Under the pieces are notes generated by a model that had not been told where the DNA came from, ran no database searches, and worked only from the letters and a program-made list of their open reading frames with translations. Source: Clostridiales bacterium NK3B98 (GTDB lineage Bacteria; Bacillota; Clostridia; Oscillospirales; Oscillospiraceae). From it: 61,783 bases of DNA. This document shows positions 42,183-50,835 of the stretch, one piece after another (within the stretch, counting starts at the first letter, position 1; each line of letters starts with the position of its first letter). Made by a program: the position numbers and the translations under genes. The stretch is from positions 1 through 61,783 of the forward strand of contig ATWA01000010.1 in NCBI GenBank assembly GCA_000421005.1, written 5' to 3'.

Positions 42183-42249
42183 ATCGGCTCCCTCCGTCAC
42201 AGCCTTCGGCTGTGCCACCTCCCTCTTTGAGGGAGGCTTTGGCAAATGT
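42183..42249 (-). repeat. REP-like hairpin repeat of Oscillospiraceae type
   Basis: Contains two adjacent stems: CACAGCC/GGCTGTG around TTC, and CCTCCCTC/GAGGGAGG around TTT, ending in CTTTGGCAA. I recognise this layout from multi-copy intergenic repeats in gut Oscillospiraceae. Only one copy is present in this window, so multi-copy status here is inferred. Confidence 0.6.
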
Positions 42250-42296
42250 ATGATCTTCACCGCAGGCGCACACCTTGCAGCCCGGCACGCACTGAC

Positions 42297-43652
42297 TTAC
42301 AGCACAGCGTTCAGGCGGGCTTCCAGATCAGCTTTCATGTCCTCGTAGCCGGGCTTACCAAGGAGGGCAAACATATTCTTCTTATAATCTTCTACGCCGG
42401 GCTGGTTAAACGGATTAACCCCCAGCATATAGGCAGAGACACCCAGTGTCTTCCAGAAGAAGAACACCAGCTCACCGAAGTTGTGGTCGTTCAGCTCGTC
42501 CAGCGTGATAATCAGGTTGGGCACGCCGCCGTCCACATGGGCAAGCAGGGTGCCGTGCATGGCCTGCTCGTTCATAAACTGCATGGTCTTGCCGGAGGCA
42601 AAGTTCAGGCCGTCCACATTGGCGGGGTCATGGGGGACAGCGATGTCACAGGCGGACTTCTCTACCCAGAGAACCGTCTCGAACAGGGTGCGGCTGCCGT
42701 CCTGAATGAACTGACCGATGGAGTGCAGGTCGGTGGTGAAGTTGGCAGTCACCGGGAACACGCCCTTCTGATCCTTGCCCTCGCTCTCTGCCATGAGCTG
42801 CTTGTACCACTCGCCAAACTGGGTGAGGGCAGGCTCGTAGTTAGAGAGAATTTCGATCTTCTTGCCCTTGAGCATCATAATGAAACGGGTGGCTGCATAG
42901 CGCATCACGTCGTTGTTGTCCAGATCGCAAACGGCATACCTGGCCCTGGCGTCACGGTAGCCCTGCATGACAGCGTCGATGTCCATGCCGCCCACGGCCA
43001 TGGGCAGCAGACCCACAGCGGTGAGGACGGAGAAACGACCGCCGGTGGTGTCGGGTACGACAAAGGTCTCATAGCCCTCCGCCTCTGCCAGACCGCGGAG
43101 CGCGCCCTTCTTGGCATCGGTGGTGGCGTAGATACGATCCTTTGCCCCTTCCTTGCCGTACTTCTGCTCCAGCTTCTCCTTGAAGATGCGGAAGGCAACA
43201 GCAGGCTCGGTGGTGGTGCCCGACTTGGAGATCACGTTGACGGAGAAATCCCGGTCACCGATGATCTGCATGAGATAGCTCACATAGGCGGAGGAGATGT
43301 TATTGCCGGCGAAGTAGACTTCAATACCGCCGTTGCGCTTGGCAACCTGATTGTAGAAGGAGCCGCCGGTGAACTCCAGAGCAGCGCGGGCACCCAGATA
43401 GGAGCCGCCGATGCCGATGGCGATCAGTACCTGGGACTGACCCTGAATCTTCTTCGCCGCAGCCTTGATGCGCTCAAATTCGCCGGGAGCGAACTGAGCG
43501 GCAGTTTCGTCCATGTCCATCCAGCCAAGGAAATCGTTGCCGGCACCCTGCTTGCTCTCCAGATTGTGGAAAGCAGCCTCCACCAGAAAACGGGTCTGAT
43601 CCAGCTCGTGGGAACGGAGCCCTGCGTTGTTGATATTCAGTTTAATACTCAT
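42297..43652 (-). CDS. pgi: Glucose-6-phosphate isomerase
   Basis: Interconverts glucose 6-phosphate and fructose 6-phosphate. With 451 residues it is the shorter Firmicutes form. Recognisable parts are [36 protein letters not shown] (phosphate-binding loop), the catalytic Glu/His region [17 protein letters not shown], and [18 protein letters not shown] containing the ring-opening lysine. The GGAGG before ATG 43652 is ideal. It has its own promoter and feeds on products of the several glycosidases in the window. Confidence 0.97.
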   Translation of the reverse strand: MSIKLNINNAGLRSHELDQTRFLVEAAFHNLESKQGAGNDFLGWMDMDETAAQFAPGEFERIKAAAKKIQGQSQVLIAIGIGGSYLGARAALEFTGGSFYNQVAKRNGGIEVYFAGNNISSAYVSYLMQIIGDRDFSVNVISKSGTTTEPAVAFRIFKEKLEQKYGKEGAKDRIYATTDAKKGALRGLAEAEGYETFVVPDTTGGRFSVLTAVGLLPMAVGGMDIDAVMQGYRDARARYAVCDLDNNDVMRYAATRFIMMLKGKKIEILSNYEPALTQFGEWYKQLMAESEGKDQKGVFPVTANFTTDLHSIGQFIQDGSRTLFETVLWVEKSACDIAVPHDPANVDGLNFASGKTMQFMNEQAMHGTLLAHVDGGVPNLIITLDELNDHNFGELVFFFWKTLGVSAYMLGVNPFNQPGVEDYKKNMFALLGKPGYEDMKADLEARLNAVL

Positions 43653-43700
43653 GGAAGATTCCTCCTGAAAGAGATTGGGTAGAACTTTACCGATAGGAAA

Positions 43701-43729
43701 ATTTTACTCCATTTTCCATCTGAATGCAA
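43701..43729 (-). promoter_or_regulatory. Promoter of pgi
   Basis: On the minus strand TTGCAT (43729-43724), 17 bases, TAAAAT (43706-43701), about 48 bases before the ATG. Confidence 0.7.
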
Positions 43730-43945
43730 TAACCAGTTTCCTGATACTACCTCTCCTTTTGAATAAAAATGCGTTCCCCGCCAGAGACAAGCCCTGGCGG
43801 GGAACAAGAGAGAAAAAGAAGAGAAAGAAAGGGAGGTCGTATGAAACATGTACTTCGTTCCTGACGAGGATAGTATACCCAACCTGCCCTGAGTTAGGAT
43901 GAAGAAACTGTGAGAGATTTGGAAACAAACTGTGAACAGCCTGCC

Positions 43946-43974
43946 TTGCCTTACCCGTTTTGCCGTGATACAAT
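43946..43974 (+). promoter_or_regulatory. Promoter of DUF853 gene
   Basis: TTGCCT (43946-43951), 17 bases, TACAAT (43969-43974), about 55 bases before the ATG. Confidence 0.6.
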
Positions 43975-44028
43975 AGGAGCAGAAAACTGCCGGGAATTGC
44001 CCGGAACACCAAGCAGGAGGGATACATC

Positions 44029-45663
44029 ATGCTTCAGGACGGAAGAATACTCATTGGCAAGGGAGATAACCCGGTTTATCTGCTGCCCCAAATGGCCAAC
44101 CGCCACGGATTGATCGCCGGGGCTACGGGAACCGGAAAAACGGTGACGCTGCGGGTGCTGGCAGAGGGGTTTTCTGATATGGGCGTACCCGTTTTTCTCG
44201 CCGATGTAAAGGGAGATGTCAGCGCCCTTGCCCTCGCCGGTTCCATGAACGATAAGATTCGGGAGCGTCTGGCTCAGTGCGGTGTGGAGGAAAGCAGCTT
44301 CCAGTGCAAAGGATATCCTGTCCGGTTCTGGGACGTGTTCGGGCGGGGCGGTATTCCGGTTCGGGCAACCGTTACCGATGTAGGTCCTATGCTGCTCAGC
44401 CGGCTGCTGGGGCTCTCCCCCGCTCAGGAGGGCATTTTGAACATTGTGTTCCGCGTGGCTGACGACAAGGGCTGGGAGCTGATCGACCTGAAGGATCTCC
44501 GGGCTATGCTGGTCTGGGTGGCGGAGCATCGGAAAGAGCTGACCATCACCTACGGCAATGTGTCCAGTCAGAGCGTGGGTGCTGTGCAGCGGGCGCTGCT
44601 GGCGCTGGAGGCGGACGAGGCTGACCTGTTTTTCGGCGAGCCTGCGCTGGACATTGGCGATTGGTTCAGCGTCAGCCGGGACGGACGGGGCACCATCAAC
44701 CTGCTCACCTGTGTGGAGCTGGCACATCGTCCAGTGCTGTACGCCACCTTTATGCTTTGGATGCTCAGTGAGCTGTATGAAAACCTCCCGGAGGTCGGCG
44801 ACGCAGACAAGCCCAAGCTGGTGTTCTTCTTCGACGAGGCGCATATGCTCTTTGACGATGCCCCAAAGGCGCTGATGGACAAGATTGTGCAGGTGGTCAA
44901 GCTGGTGCGCAGCAAGGGCGTGGGCATTTACTTCATCACCCAGTCCCCTTCGGATATTCCCAATGAGGTCTTAGCGCAGCTGAACAACCGGGTTCAGCAC
45001 GCCCTTCGTGCCTACACCCCCGCCGAGCAGAAGGCAGTCCGGGTGGCTGCTCAGAGCTTCCGGGCAAATCCGGCCTTTAAGACAGAGGACGCTATCTGCA
45101 ATATGGGTACTGGCGTGGCGCTGGTGTCTACGCTGGACAAGGACGGCGTGCCCAATCCGGTGGAGCAGGCTGTCATCTGCCCGCCTCAGTCCGGATTTAC
45201 CCCGGTGGAGGAAACCGCTGTGGCCATGGTGGTCGCCAAAGACCCCCTCTATGCCACCTACAAGGACGCTGTGGACAATGTCTCCGCCTATGAGGAACTG
45301 ACTGCACTGGCCGAGGAAGACGCCCGTGCCGAAGAAGAGGCTGCTGCCGCCGCAGCGGAGGAAAAGGCCAGAGCAGCGGCGGAAAAACAGGCGCTTCGAG
45401 AGCAGGCAGCTATGGAAAAAGCTGCCCTTCGGGAGCAGGCTGCCGCAGAGAAACAGGCCAAGGCTGCCAAGGCAAAGCCGTCTCAGATAGAACGCAGTCT
45501 GAAAAAAGCCGGTAAGAGCGCCGCTCGCACTGTTGGACGGGATATCGGGCGCAGCGTGACCCGAGGTGTGCTGGGCACGCAGACCAAGTCCCGGGCTGGC
45601 AAAGCTGCATCCAGCTTTACCAGCAGCCTGTTCAGCGATCTGTTCAGCAGCTTTATCAAATAA
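44029..45663 (+). CDS. HerA-like DUF853 ATPase
   Basis: A 544-residue HerA/FtsK-superfamily ATPase with a DUF853 (PF05872) core, predicted to move or process DNA. Walker A is GATGTGKTVTL (31-41), VFLADVKGDVSALA follows, and Walker B is LVFFFDEAHMLF near residue 265. The arginine-finger and sensor region includes FITQSPSDIPNEVLAQLNNR. From about residue 425 an Ala/Glu/Lys-rich coiled coil leads to a basic C-terminus. No NurA nuclease or SIR2 gene is adjacent, so a defence role is not supported here. AGGAGG precedes the ATG. Confidence 0.9.
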   Translation: MLQDGRILIGKGDNPVYLLPQMANRHGLIAGATGTGKTVTLRVLAEGFSDMGVPVFLADVKGDVSALALAGSMNDKIRERLAQCGVEESSFQCKGYPVRFWDVFGRGGIPVRATVTDVGPMLLSRLLGLSPAQEGILNIVFRVADDKGWELIDLKDLRAMLVWVAEHRKELTITYGNVSSQSVGAVQRALLALEADEADLFFGEPALDIGDWFSVSRDGRGTINLLTCVELAHRPVLYATFMLWMLSELYENLPEVGDADKPKLVFFFDEAHMLFDDAPKALMDKIVQVVKLVRSKGVGIYFITQSPSDIPNEVLAQLNNRVQHALRAYTPAEQKAVRVAAQSFRANPAFKTEDAICNMGTGVALVSTLDKDGVPNPVEQAVICPPQSGFTPVEETAVAMVVAKDPLYATYKDAVDNVSAYEELTALAEEDARAEEEAAAAAAEEKARAAAEKQALREQAAMEKAALREQAAAEKQAKAAKAKPSQIERSLKKAGKSAARTVGRDIGRSVTRGVLGTQTKSRAGKAASSFTSSLFSDLFSSFIK

Positions 45664-45678
45664 TTCTCCATACATTCG

Positions 45679-45709
45679 CCCCTTCCTGCAAAGGAGGGGG
45701 TTTTTCCTG
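45679..45709 (+). terminator. Terminator after DUF853 gene
   Basis: CCCCTTC and GGAGGGG form a stem around CTGCAAA-type loop sequence, followed by GTTTTT. Confidence 0.65.
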
Positions 45710-45713
45710 CTTT

Positions 45714-45742
45714 GTCAACCTTTTTCGAGTGGAGCATAGACT
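45714..45742 (+). promoter_or_regulatory. Possible mother-cell (sigma-E/K-like) promoter of cotJ genes
   Basis: GTCAA (45714-45718) and CATAGACT (45735-45742), separated by 16 bases, loosely resemble sigma-E/K elements (-10 CATACAAT). B. subtilis cotJ genes use sigma-E. The match is partial. Confidence 0.3.
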
Positions 45743-45783
45743 GGACTGAGGGTGATTTGTGACACCCCAAAGGAGGAATCGCA

Positions 45784-46227
45784 ATGGATGAAACCAAGCA
45801 GGCAGCAGGCTGCGAAAACGGCAAGGGTCAGCTTCCCGGCTGCGCTCCACTGGCCAATCCCTATGTTCCGGGTCAGGAGTGGGGACAGCGGTATTGCCGG
45901 GCGGATGCTCTGGCACAGGGGACGCTGTTTCCGGAGCTGAATCTCCCCTTCCATCTGGCTGTTCAGGGGAACGCAGTTCCAAAGACACCTCTTTCCGAGC
46001 TTCAGGCTCTTTGCTTTGTTATCAACGAGCTGGGACTCTATCTGGACACCCACCCCGAGGACACTGAGGCGTTTCAGCTCTACCAGCGCTATGCGGAGCT
46101 GGAAAAGGAAGGACGCAAGCGCTATGAGGCTCAGTTTGGCCCTCTGACCCAAAAAGCGACGGCGGCGGATAGCCGGTATTCCTGGGTAGACAATCCGTGG
46201 CCATGGAGTGGCAAGGAGGGGAACTGA
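45784..46227 (+). CDS. CotJA-CotJB fusion spore coat protein
   Basis: A 147-residue protein in which two normally separate spore-coat proteins are joined. Residues about 20-60 match CotJA (PLANPYVPGQEW, then GTLFPELNLPF). Residues about 70-147 match CotJB (LSELQALCFVINELGLYLDTHP, GPLTQ, and the terminal DNPWPWSGKEGN). The join lies in HLAVQGNAVPKTP. There is no stop codon or ribosome site between the two parts, and the ORF is open throughout. cotJC follows two bases later. AAAGGAGGA precedes the ATG. Expected to be made in the mother cell during sporulation. Confidence 0.85.
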   Translation: MDETKQAAGCENGKGQLPGCAPLANPYVPGQEWGQRYCRADALAQGTLFPELNLPFHLAVQGNAVPKTPLSELQALCFVINELGLYLDTHPEDTEAFQLYQRYAELEKEGRKRYEAQFGPLTQKATAADSRYSWVDNPWPWSGKEGN

Positions 46228-46229
46228 AT

Positions 46230-46826
46230 ATGTTTGTGTATGATAAAAAGTTGCAATATCCCGTAAAGATCAAAAACACCAATCCCCGGCTGGCCTCTAT
46301 TATCATCAGCCAATACGGCGCTCCCGACGGGGAGCTGGGTGCCTCTCTCCGGTATCTCAGTCAGCGTTATTCCATGCCCTATCCCGAGGTGCAGGCGCTG
46401 CTCACTGACATTGGTACAGAGGAACTGGGGCATTTGGAGATGGTGGCGTCCATCGTCCATCAGCTCACCCGGAAGCTGTCTGACCAGCAGATTCAGGACA
46501 GCGCTTTTGCCCCCTATTTCGTAGACCATACCACCGGGGTCTATCCCACTGCCGCCTCCGGTTTCCCGTGGAGTGCCGCTTCCATCGGCGTAAAGGGCGA
46601 TCCTATCTGCGACCTGACTGAGGATTTGGCCGCAGAGCAGAAAGCACGGGTCACCTACGACAATATTCTCCGGCTCTCTGACGACCCGGATGTCAACGAC
46701 GTGATTCGGTTCCTGCGGGAGCGGGAGGTGGTTCACTTCCAGCGCTTCGGAGAAGCCATTGAGCGGGTGCGTCAGCGTCTGGATCAGAAAAATGTCTATT
46801 TCACCAACCCTGCCTTTGACAAATAA
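46230..46826 (+). CDS. cotJC: CotJC, manganese-catalase family spore coat protein
   Basis: A 198-residue protein of the manganese catalase/CotJC family, which forms a four-helix bundle with a di-manganese centre in related enzymes. Ligand-type residues are in DIGTEELGHLEMVASIVH (Glu and His of the first pair) and in EREVVHFQRFGEAIE (Glu and His of the second). The N-terminus MFVYDKKLQYPVKI is typical of CotJC. AAGGAGG before ATG 46230 and the close spacing to the fusion gene show an operon. It is expected in the spore coat. Confidence 0.93.
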   Translation: MFVYDKKLQYPVKIKNTNPRLASIIISQYGAPDGELGASLRYLSQRYSMPYPEVQALLTDIGTEELGHLEMVASIVHQLTRKLSDQQIQDSAFAPYFVDHTTGVYPTAASGFPWSAASIGVKGDPICDLTEDLAAEQKARVTYDNILRLSDDPDVNDVIRFLREREVVHFQRFGEAIERVRQRLDQKNVYFTNPAFDK

Positions 46827-46837
46827 TGATAATATGA

Positions 46838-46866
46838 AAGGGGAGCGGACATCCGCTCCCCTTGGT
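46838..46866. terminator. Bidirectional terminator cotJC / tagD
   Basis: GGGGAGCGGA (46840-46849) pairs with TCCGCTCCCC (46852-46861) around a two-base loop, between convergent genes. T-runs are short, so efficiency is uncertain. Confidence 0.6.
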
Positions 46867-46869
46867 CAT

Positions 46870-47322
46870 TTACTGTGGGTCTGTATTGATTTCATCATGG
46901 GATGTTTGGCTCTCCCCATCCACGCTGTTGGCATCGTAGAGATCCCGCTTGATCTGGGTGGAGCTGATCTCCGGGGTACGGGGCAGATAAACCACTTCTA
47001 CGCCCTCTTCCTTCAGGAAATCAAACTTACCCTCCCAGTCGTCGCCCATGACGAAGGTATCCACATGATACTCGTGCATATCCGTGCGTTTCTGGCTCCA
47101 ACTCTCTTCCGGAATGACCAGATCCACATACCGGATGGCCTCTACCAGTGCCTTGCGCTGCTCATAGGAGAAATAGCATTTTTTGTGCTTTTCTCTCCAG
47201 TTAAACTCATCGGAGGAAATGACCACGATCAGGTAATCCCCCAGCGCTTTTGCACGGCGGAGCAGGTTGATATGGCCATAGTGAAGTAGATCAAACGTAC
47301 CGTAGGTAATCACTCGCTTCAT
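46870..47322 (-). CDS. tagD: Glycerol-3-phosphate cytidylyltransferase
   Basis: Makes CDP-glycerol from CTP and glycerol 3-phosphate for teichoic-acid-like polymers. It has 150 residues against about 130 for B. subtilis TagD; the extra 20 lie in an acidic C-terminal tail (DGESQTSHDEI). The catalytic HxGH motif is HYGH in YGTFDLLHYGHINLL (residues 7-21), and RTPEISSTQIK is the second nucleotide-binding motif. It lies 14 bases downstream of rmlB, suggesting shared transcription for cell-surface glycopolymer precursors. Confidence 0.93.
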   Translation of the reverse strand: MKRVITYGTFDLLHYGHINLLRRAKALGDYLIVVISSDEFNWREKHKKCYFSYEQRKALVEAIRYVDLVIPEESWSQKRTDMHEYHVDTFVMGDDWEGKFDFLKEEGVEVVYLPRTPEISSTQIKRDLYDANSVDGESQTSHDEINTDPQ

Positions 47323-47336
47323 AACGGTTCACCTGC

Positions 47337-48377
47337 TTACCGGTCAGAGTATTCCAGACGCTGGCCGTACATCTGCTCGTAGTAATTCTGATACTCACCG
47401 GACACAATGGGCTGCCACCAGTCCTCGTGGTTGAGATACCAATCGATGGTCTTCTGAATGCCGTCCGCAAACTTTGTCTCCGGCAGCCAGCCCAGCTCTG
47501 CGTGGATTTTCGCCGGATCAATGGCGTAGCGCAGGTCATGTCCCTTCCGGTCGGTGACGTAGGTAATCAGATCCTCGCTCTTGCCAAGGGCATGGACGAT
47601 CAGCTTTACAATGTCGATGTTGCGCATCTCATTGTGTCCACCCACGTTGTATACCTCGCCCAAACGGCCATTGTGAATAATCAGGTCGATGGCACGGCAA
47701 TGATCCTCTACATACAGCCAATCACGGACATTGAGGCCCTCGCCGTAGACAGGCAGCGGCTTGTCGTGCAGAGCGTTGATAATCATGAGAGGAATCAGCT
47801 TCTCGGGGAAATGATAGGGGCCGTAGTTGTTGGAGCAGCGGGAAATGGTGACCGGCAGACCATAGGTGCGGTAATACGCCAGCACCAGAAGGTCAGCGCC
47901 TGCCTTGGAGGAGCTGTAGGGAGAGCTGGTGTGGATGGGAGTTTCCTCCGTGAAAAACAGGTCGGGACGGTCCAGAGGCAGGTCGCCGTACACCTCATCT
48001 GTACTCACCTGATGGTAGCGCACATTCCCATGGCTGCGGCAGGCATCCATGAGCACGCCAGTTCCCATGATGTTGGTCTCCAAAAAGACAGAGGGATTTT
48101 CGATGGAGCGGTCCACATGGCTCTCTGCGGCGAAGTTGACCACAATATCCGGATGCTCCTCATCAAAGAGACGGTTTACTGCCCCACGGTTGCAGATATC
48201 CACCTTACAAAAGCGAAAGTTGGGGTCATCCATCACCGACTTCAGGGTGCTGAGATTGCCTGCGTATGTCAGCTTATCCAAGCATACAATGCGATAATCC
48301 GGATGGGCAGCACGCATATGGAAGATAAAATTGCTGCCGATAAAACCGGCACCGCCAGTCACAAATACAGTTTTCAT
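47337..48377 (-). CDS. rmlB: dTDP-glucose 4,6-dehydratase
   Basis: NAD-dependent short-chain dehydrogenase/reductase that converts dTDP-glucose to dTDP-4-keto-6-deoxyglucose on the way to dTDP-rhamnose. It has 346 residues. GGAGFIGSN is the dinucleotide-binding motif (residues 7-15); VSTDEVYGD contains the Thr-Asp-Glu catalytic set, and YSSSK the Tyr-Lys pair. NNYGPYHFPEKLIPL is an RmlB hallmark. No rmlA, rmlC or rmlD gene is adjacent. ATG 48377 follows AGGA; the longer open frame upstream has no ribosome site. tagD follows. Confidence 0.95.
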   Translation of the reverse strand: MKTVFVTGGAGFIGSNFIFHMRAAHPDYRIVCLDKLTYAGNLSTLKSVMDDPNFRFCKVDICNRGAVNRLFDEEHPDIVVNFAAESHVDRSIENPSVFLETNIMGTGVLMDACRSHGNVRYHQVSTDEVYGDLPLDRPDLFFTEETPIHTSSPYSSSKAGADLLVLAYYRTYGLPVTISRCSNNYGPYHFPEKLIPLMIINALHDKPLPVYGEGLNVRDWLYVEDHCRAIDLIIHNGRLGEVYNVGGHNEMRNIDIVKLIVHALGKSEDLITYVTDRKGHDLRYAIDPAKIHAELGWLPETKFADGIQKTIDWYLNHEDWWQPIVSGEYQNYYEQMYGQRLEYSDR

Positions 48378-48465
48378 ATGTCCATGTCCTTTTAGATACA
48401 ATAATTTGTCACCATTCAGAGGAAGATCCTTTTTTGTCCACTTATGGTTCGTTTTGTACTGTTCC

Positions 48466-48494
48466 ATTATATCCTTCCCAGTAAGCAAAGTCAA
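48466..48494 (-). promoter_or_regulatory. Promoter of rmlB-tagD
   Basis: On the minus strand TTGACT (48494-48489), 17 bases, perfect TATAAT (48471-48466), giving a leader of about 80 bases. Confidence 0.75.
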
Positions 48495-48601
48495 CACAGC
48501 GAATCAGGCACAGAGAAGCAGGTTTTTCAATCGTCTTCCGCTTTTCTATTGCAAGAACTGGTTTTTTCATGTAAAATAATGGAACTGTGAGGTGAGGTTC
48601 T

Positions 48602-50770
48602 ATGCAAGCTCCAAGAATCGCTTTCTCCAGACGCGCAAAGTTTTCGCGTCTCAACTTTGTTATGCTGTGTCTCCTCTCGGTGGAGTTGAATGCTCTGGGC
48701 GGATGGATCGTACAGATGTTTGGTCTTCCCCTTTTTCTGGATTCTATCGGCACCATCTTCTCCGCAGCCCTCGGCGGTTTTCTTCCGGGCATTGTGGTTG
48801 GGTATGCCTCCAACATGATTACCAGTCTTAACGGCGATCCCACCAACGCCTATTACAGCACGGTAAATGCGCTGATTGCTGTCTGTGCCGCATGGTTTGC
48901 CAACCGGGGCTACTTTAAGCGTATTACCACCATTGCCGGGTCTATCCTTGCCTTTTCCCTGATTGGCGGCGCTCTGGGCTCCTTGATTACCCTTTTACTC
49001 AGTGGGTTTACCTTTGGCGACGGGATGTCATCTCCCTACGCCATGATGGTGGCCAGCACCTATCACCTCCCCCCGGCTGCGGCACAGTTCTTTACCGACG
49101 TCGCCATTGACCTTGGTGACAAGACCATTACCGTCATCATTGCGTTATTGCTGCTGCACCTGATTCCCGCCGACCTGCGGGAGAAGCTCCACTACGAAGG
49201 CTGGCAGCAGACCCCCATCAGCAAGGAGCAGAGAAAGGGCTTTCAGCGCTCCCAGTGCCGTGTCATCTCCCTGCGGGCAAAGCTGCTGCTCATCCTGATG
49301 GCAGCTCTGATTTTGATTGCTGTTTCCGCAACCTTCACCAGTATTGTGGAGTATCACGACACCAGTGTTGCCGACCACACCAAGCTGGGTCGCGGCGTCG
49401 CCGGGCTTGCCTCAAGCGTGATTCCCGCCGATCAGGTTGACCAGTTCCTTGCTGAGGGGGAAAACGCTCCCGGGTATCAGGAGGTGGAGGAACAGCTTTA
49501 CCGGATTCTCCACAGCTCTCCTGATATTCAATACATCTATGTATACCGGATTGAACAGGACGGCTGCCACGTTGTGTTTGATTTGGACACCGAGGAAACG
49601 GAAGGCTCTGAGCCGGGAGAGGTCATCCCCTTTGACGAGGATTTCAAGGCCTATCTTCCCGATTTGTTTGCGGGAAAAGAGATCGAACCGGTTATTTCCC
49701 ATGGATCTTACGGCTGGCTGCTCACCGTCTATCATCCGGTATACGATGAAAACGGTGTCTGTCAGTGCTATGCCGCTGCGGACATCTCCATGTATACCCT
49801 GCGCAGCAACGAGATTATCTTCCTGACAAAGGTCGCCTCCATCTTCCTTGGCTTCTTCATTCTGATCTTTGCTTTGGGTATGTGGCTGGCGGAGTACAAT
49901 ATTACCATACCCATCAACACCATGGCTGCTACTGCCGGCTCCTTCGCCTATAATACACAGGACGCTCAGGCGGATGCCGTGCAGGCCATTGAGGATTTGA
50001 ACATCCATACCGGTGACGAGATTGAAAACCTGTACAAGGCCATGAACAAGACCACCAAGGACATGGTAGACTACATCGCCGATGTACAGCACAAAACCGA
50101 AACCATCTCCAAAATGCAAAACGGTCTGATTCTGGTGCTTGCCGATTTGGTGGAAAGCCGGGATAAATGCACCGGCGACCATATCCGCAAAACCGCCGCC
50201 TATACCGACATCATCCTTCGGGAGATGCGGAAGGAAGGGGTTTATGCCGACCAGATTACGGATACCTTTATGCAGGACGTGGTCAATTCCGCTCCCCTGC
50301 ATGATATCGGCAAGATTCAGGTGCCCGACGCTCTGCTGAACAAGCCCGGCAAGCTGACGGACGAAGAATTTGCCATGATGAAGTACCACACCACGGCAGG
50401 CAGTGAGGTGCTGGACAGTGCCATTGCTACCCTGTCCTCTGACGATGCCGGTTATCTGAAAGAGGCTCGAAACCTCGCCCACTATCACCATGAAAAGTGG
50501 AACGGTACCGGGTATCCCTGCGGTCTGAAGGGTGAGGAAATCCCCCTCTCCGCTCGTATCATGGCTGTGGCGGATGTGTTTGACGCACTGGTTTCTCAGC
50601 GCAGCTACAAAAAGCCCTTCACCATTGAAAAGGCACTGGATATTATCCGGGAGGGCTCCGGAAGCCACTTTGACCCTGTGGTGGCCAATGCCTTCCTCAA
50701 CGCAGAGGAGGAGGTTCGCAAGGTTGCCGAAACCAACATGGCACTGGAAGCCTCCAAGCAGCCTTCGTAA
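48602..50770 (+). CDS. Membrane HD-GYP domain phosphodiesterase
   Basis: A 722-residue signalling protein. Residues 20-195 carry five to six membrane segments resembling an integral sensory or ECF-like module (GTIFSAALGGFLPGIVVGY). A second membrane pair near 225-245 and 410-432 brackets an extracytoplasmic PAS/Cache-like sensor (IQYIYVYRIEQDG, CYAAADISMY). A HAMP-like linker leads to an HD-GYP domain (about 515-700): HDIGK metal ligands, HHEKWNGTGYPCGL as the GYP motif. All key HD-GYP residues are present, so c-di-GMP hydrolysis is likely. GAGGTGAGG precedes ATG. It is divergent from rmlB, and the GGDEF/EAL protein lies 4 kb away. Confidence 0.88.
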   Translation: MQAPRIAFSRRAKFSRLNFVMLCLLSVELNALGGWIVQMFGLPLFLDSIGTIFSAALGGFLPGIVVGYASNMITSLNGDPTNAYYSTVNALIAVCAAWFANRGYFKRITTIAGSILAFSLIGGALGSLITLLLSGFTFGDGMSSPYAMMVASTYHLPPAAAQFFTDVAIDLGDKTITVIIALLLLHLIPADLREKLHYEGWQQTPISKEQRKGFQRSQCRVISLRAKLLLILMAALILIAVSATFTSIVEYHDTSVADHTKLGRGVAGLASSVIPADQVDQFLAEGENAPGYQEVEEQLYRILHSSPDIQYIYVYRIEQDGCHVVFDLDTEETEGSEPGEVIPFDEDFKAYLPDLFAGKEIEPVISHGSYGWLLTVYHPVYDENGVCQCYAAADISMYTLRSNEIIFLTKVASIFLGFFILIFALGMWLAEYNITIPINTMAATAGSFAYNTQDAQADAVQAIEDLNIHTGDEIENLYKAMNKTTKDMVDYIADVQHKTETISKMQNGLILVLADLVESRDKCTGDHIRKTAAYTDIILREMRKEGVYADQITDTFMQDVVNSAPLHDIGKIQVPDALLNKPGKLTDEEFAMMKYHTTAGSEVLDSAIATLSSDDAGYLKEARNLAHYHHEKWNGTGYPCGLKGEEIPLSARIMAVADVFDALVSQRSYKKPFTIEKALDIIREGSGSHFDPVVANAFLNAEEEVRKVAETNMALEASKQPS

Positions 50771-50787
50771 CGCACCATTTTTCCTTC

Positions 50788-50834
50788 AGAAAGCAAATGG
50801 GAACTGTCCGTTAGGCAGCTCCCATTTGCTTTTG
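50788..50834. terminator. Bidirectional terminator HD-GYP / GH13
   Basis: AAAGCAAATGGGA and TCCCATTTGCTTTTG form a 12-bp stem around an imperfect loop, between convergent genes. Confidence 0.8.
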
Positions 50835-50835
50835 T

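Larger units (their letters stand above)
43653..44028. other. Intergenic region pgi / DUF853 gene
   Basis: 376 bases between divergent genes. It holds the pgi promoter (43701-43729), a 12-bp hairpin GTTCCCCGCCAG/CTGGCGGGGAAC (43770-43805), the DUF853 promoter (43946-43974), and a purine-rich stretch (43805-43840). The hairpin is followed by a T-rich stretch only on the minus strand. A seven-codon open frame with GGGAGG (43841-43864) is probably chance. No larger gene is seen. Confidence 0.5.

Noticed and set aside
43841-43864. Seven-codon open frame with ribosome site
   Set aside because: Too short to tell from chance; no regulatory codon run and no conserved context could be seen.
44029-45663. 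HerA-type anti-phage system
   Set aside because: The ATPase is DUF853 type and has no adjacent NurA, SIR2 or DUF4297 nuclease gene; neighbours are pgi and spore-coat genes.
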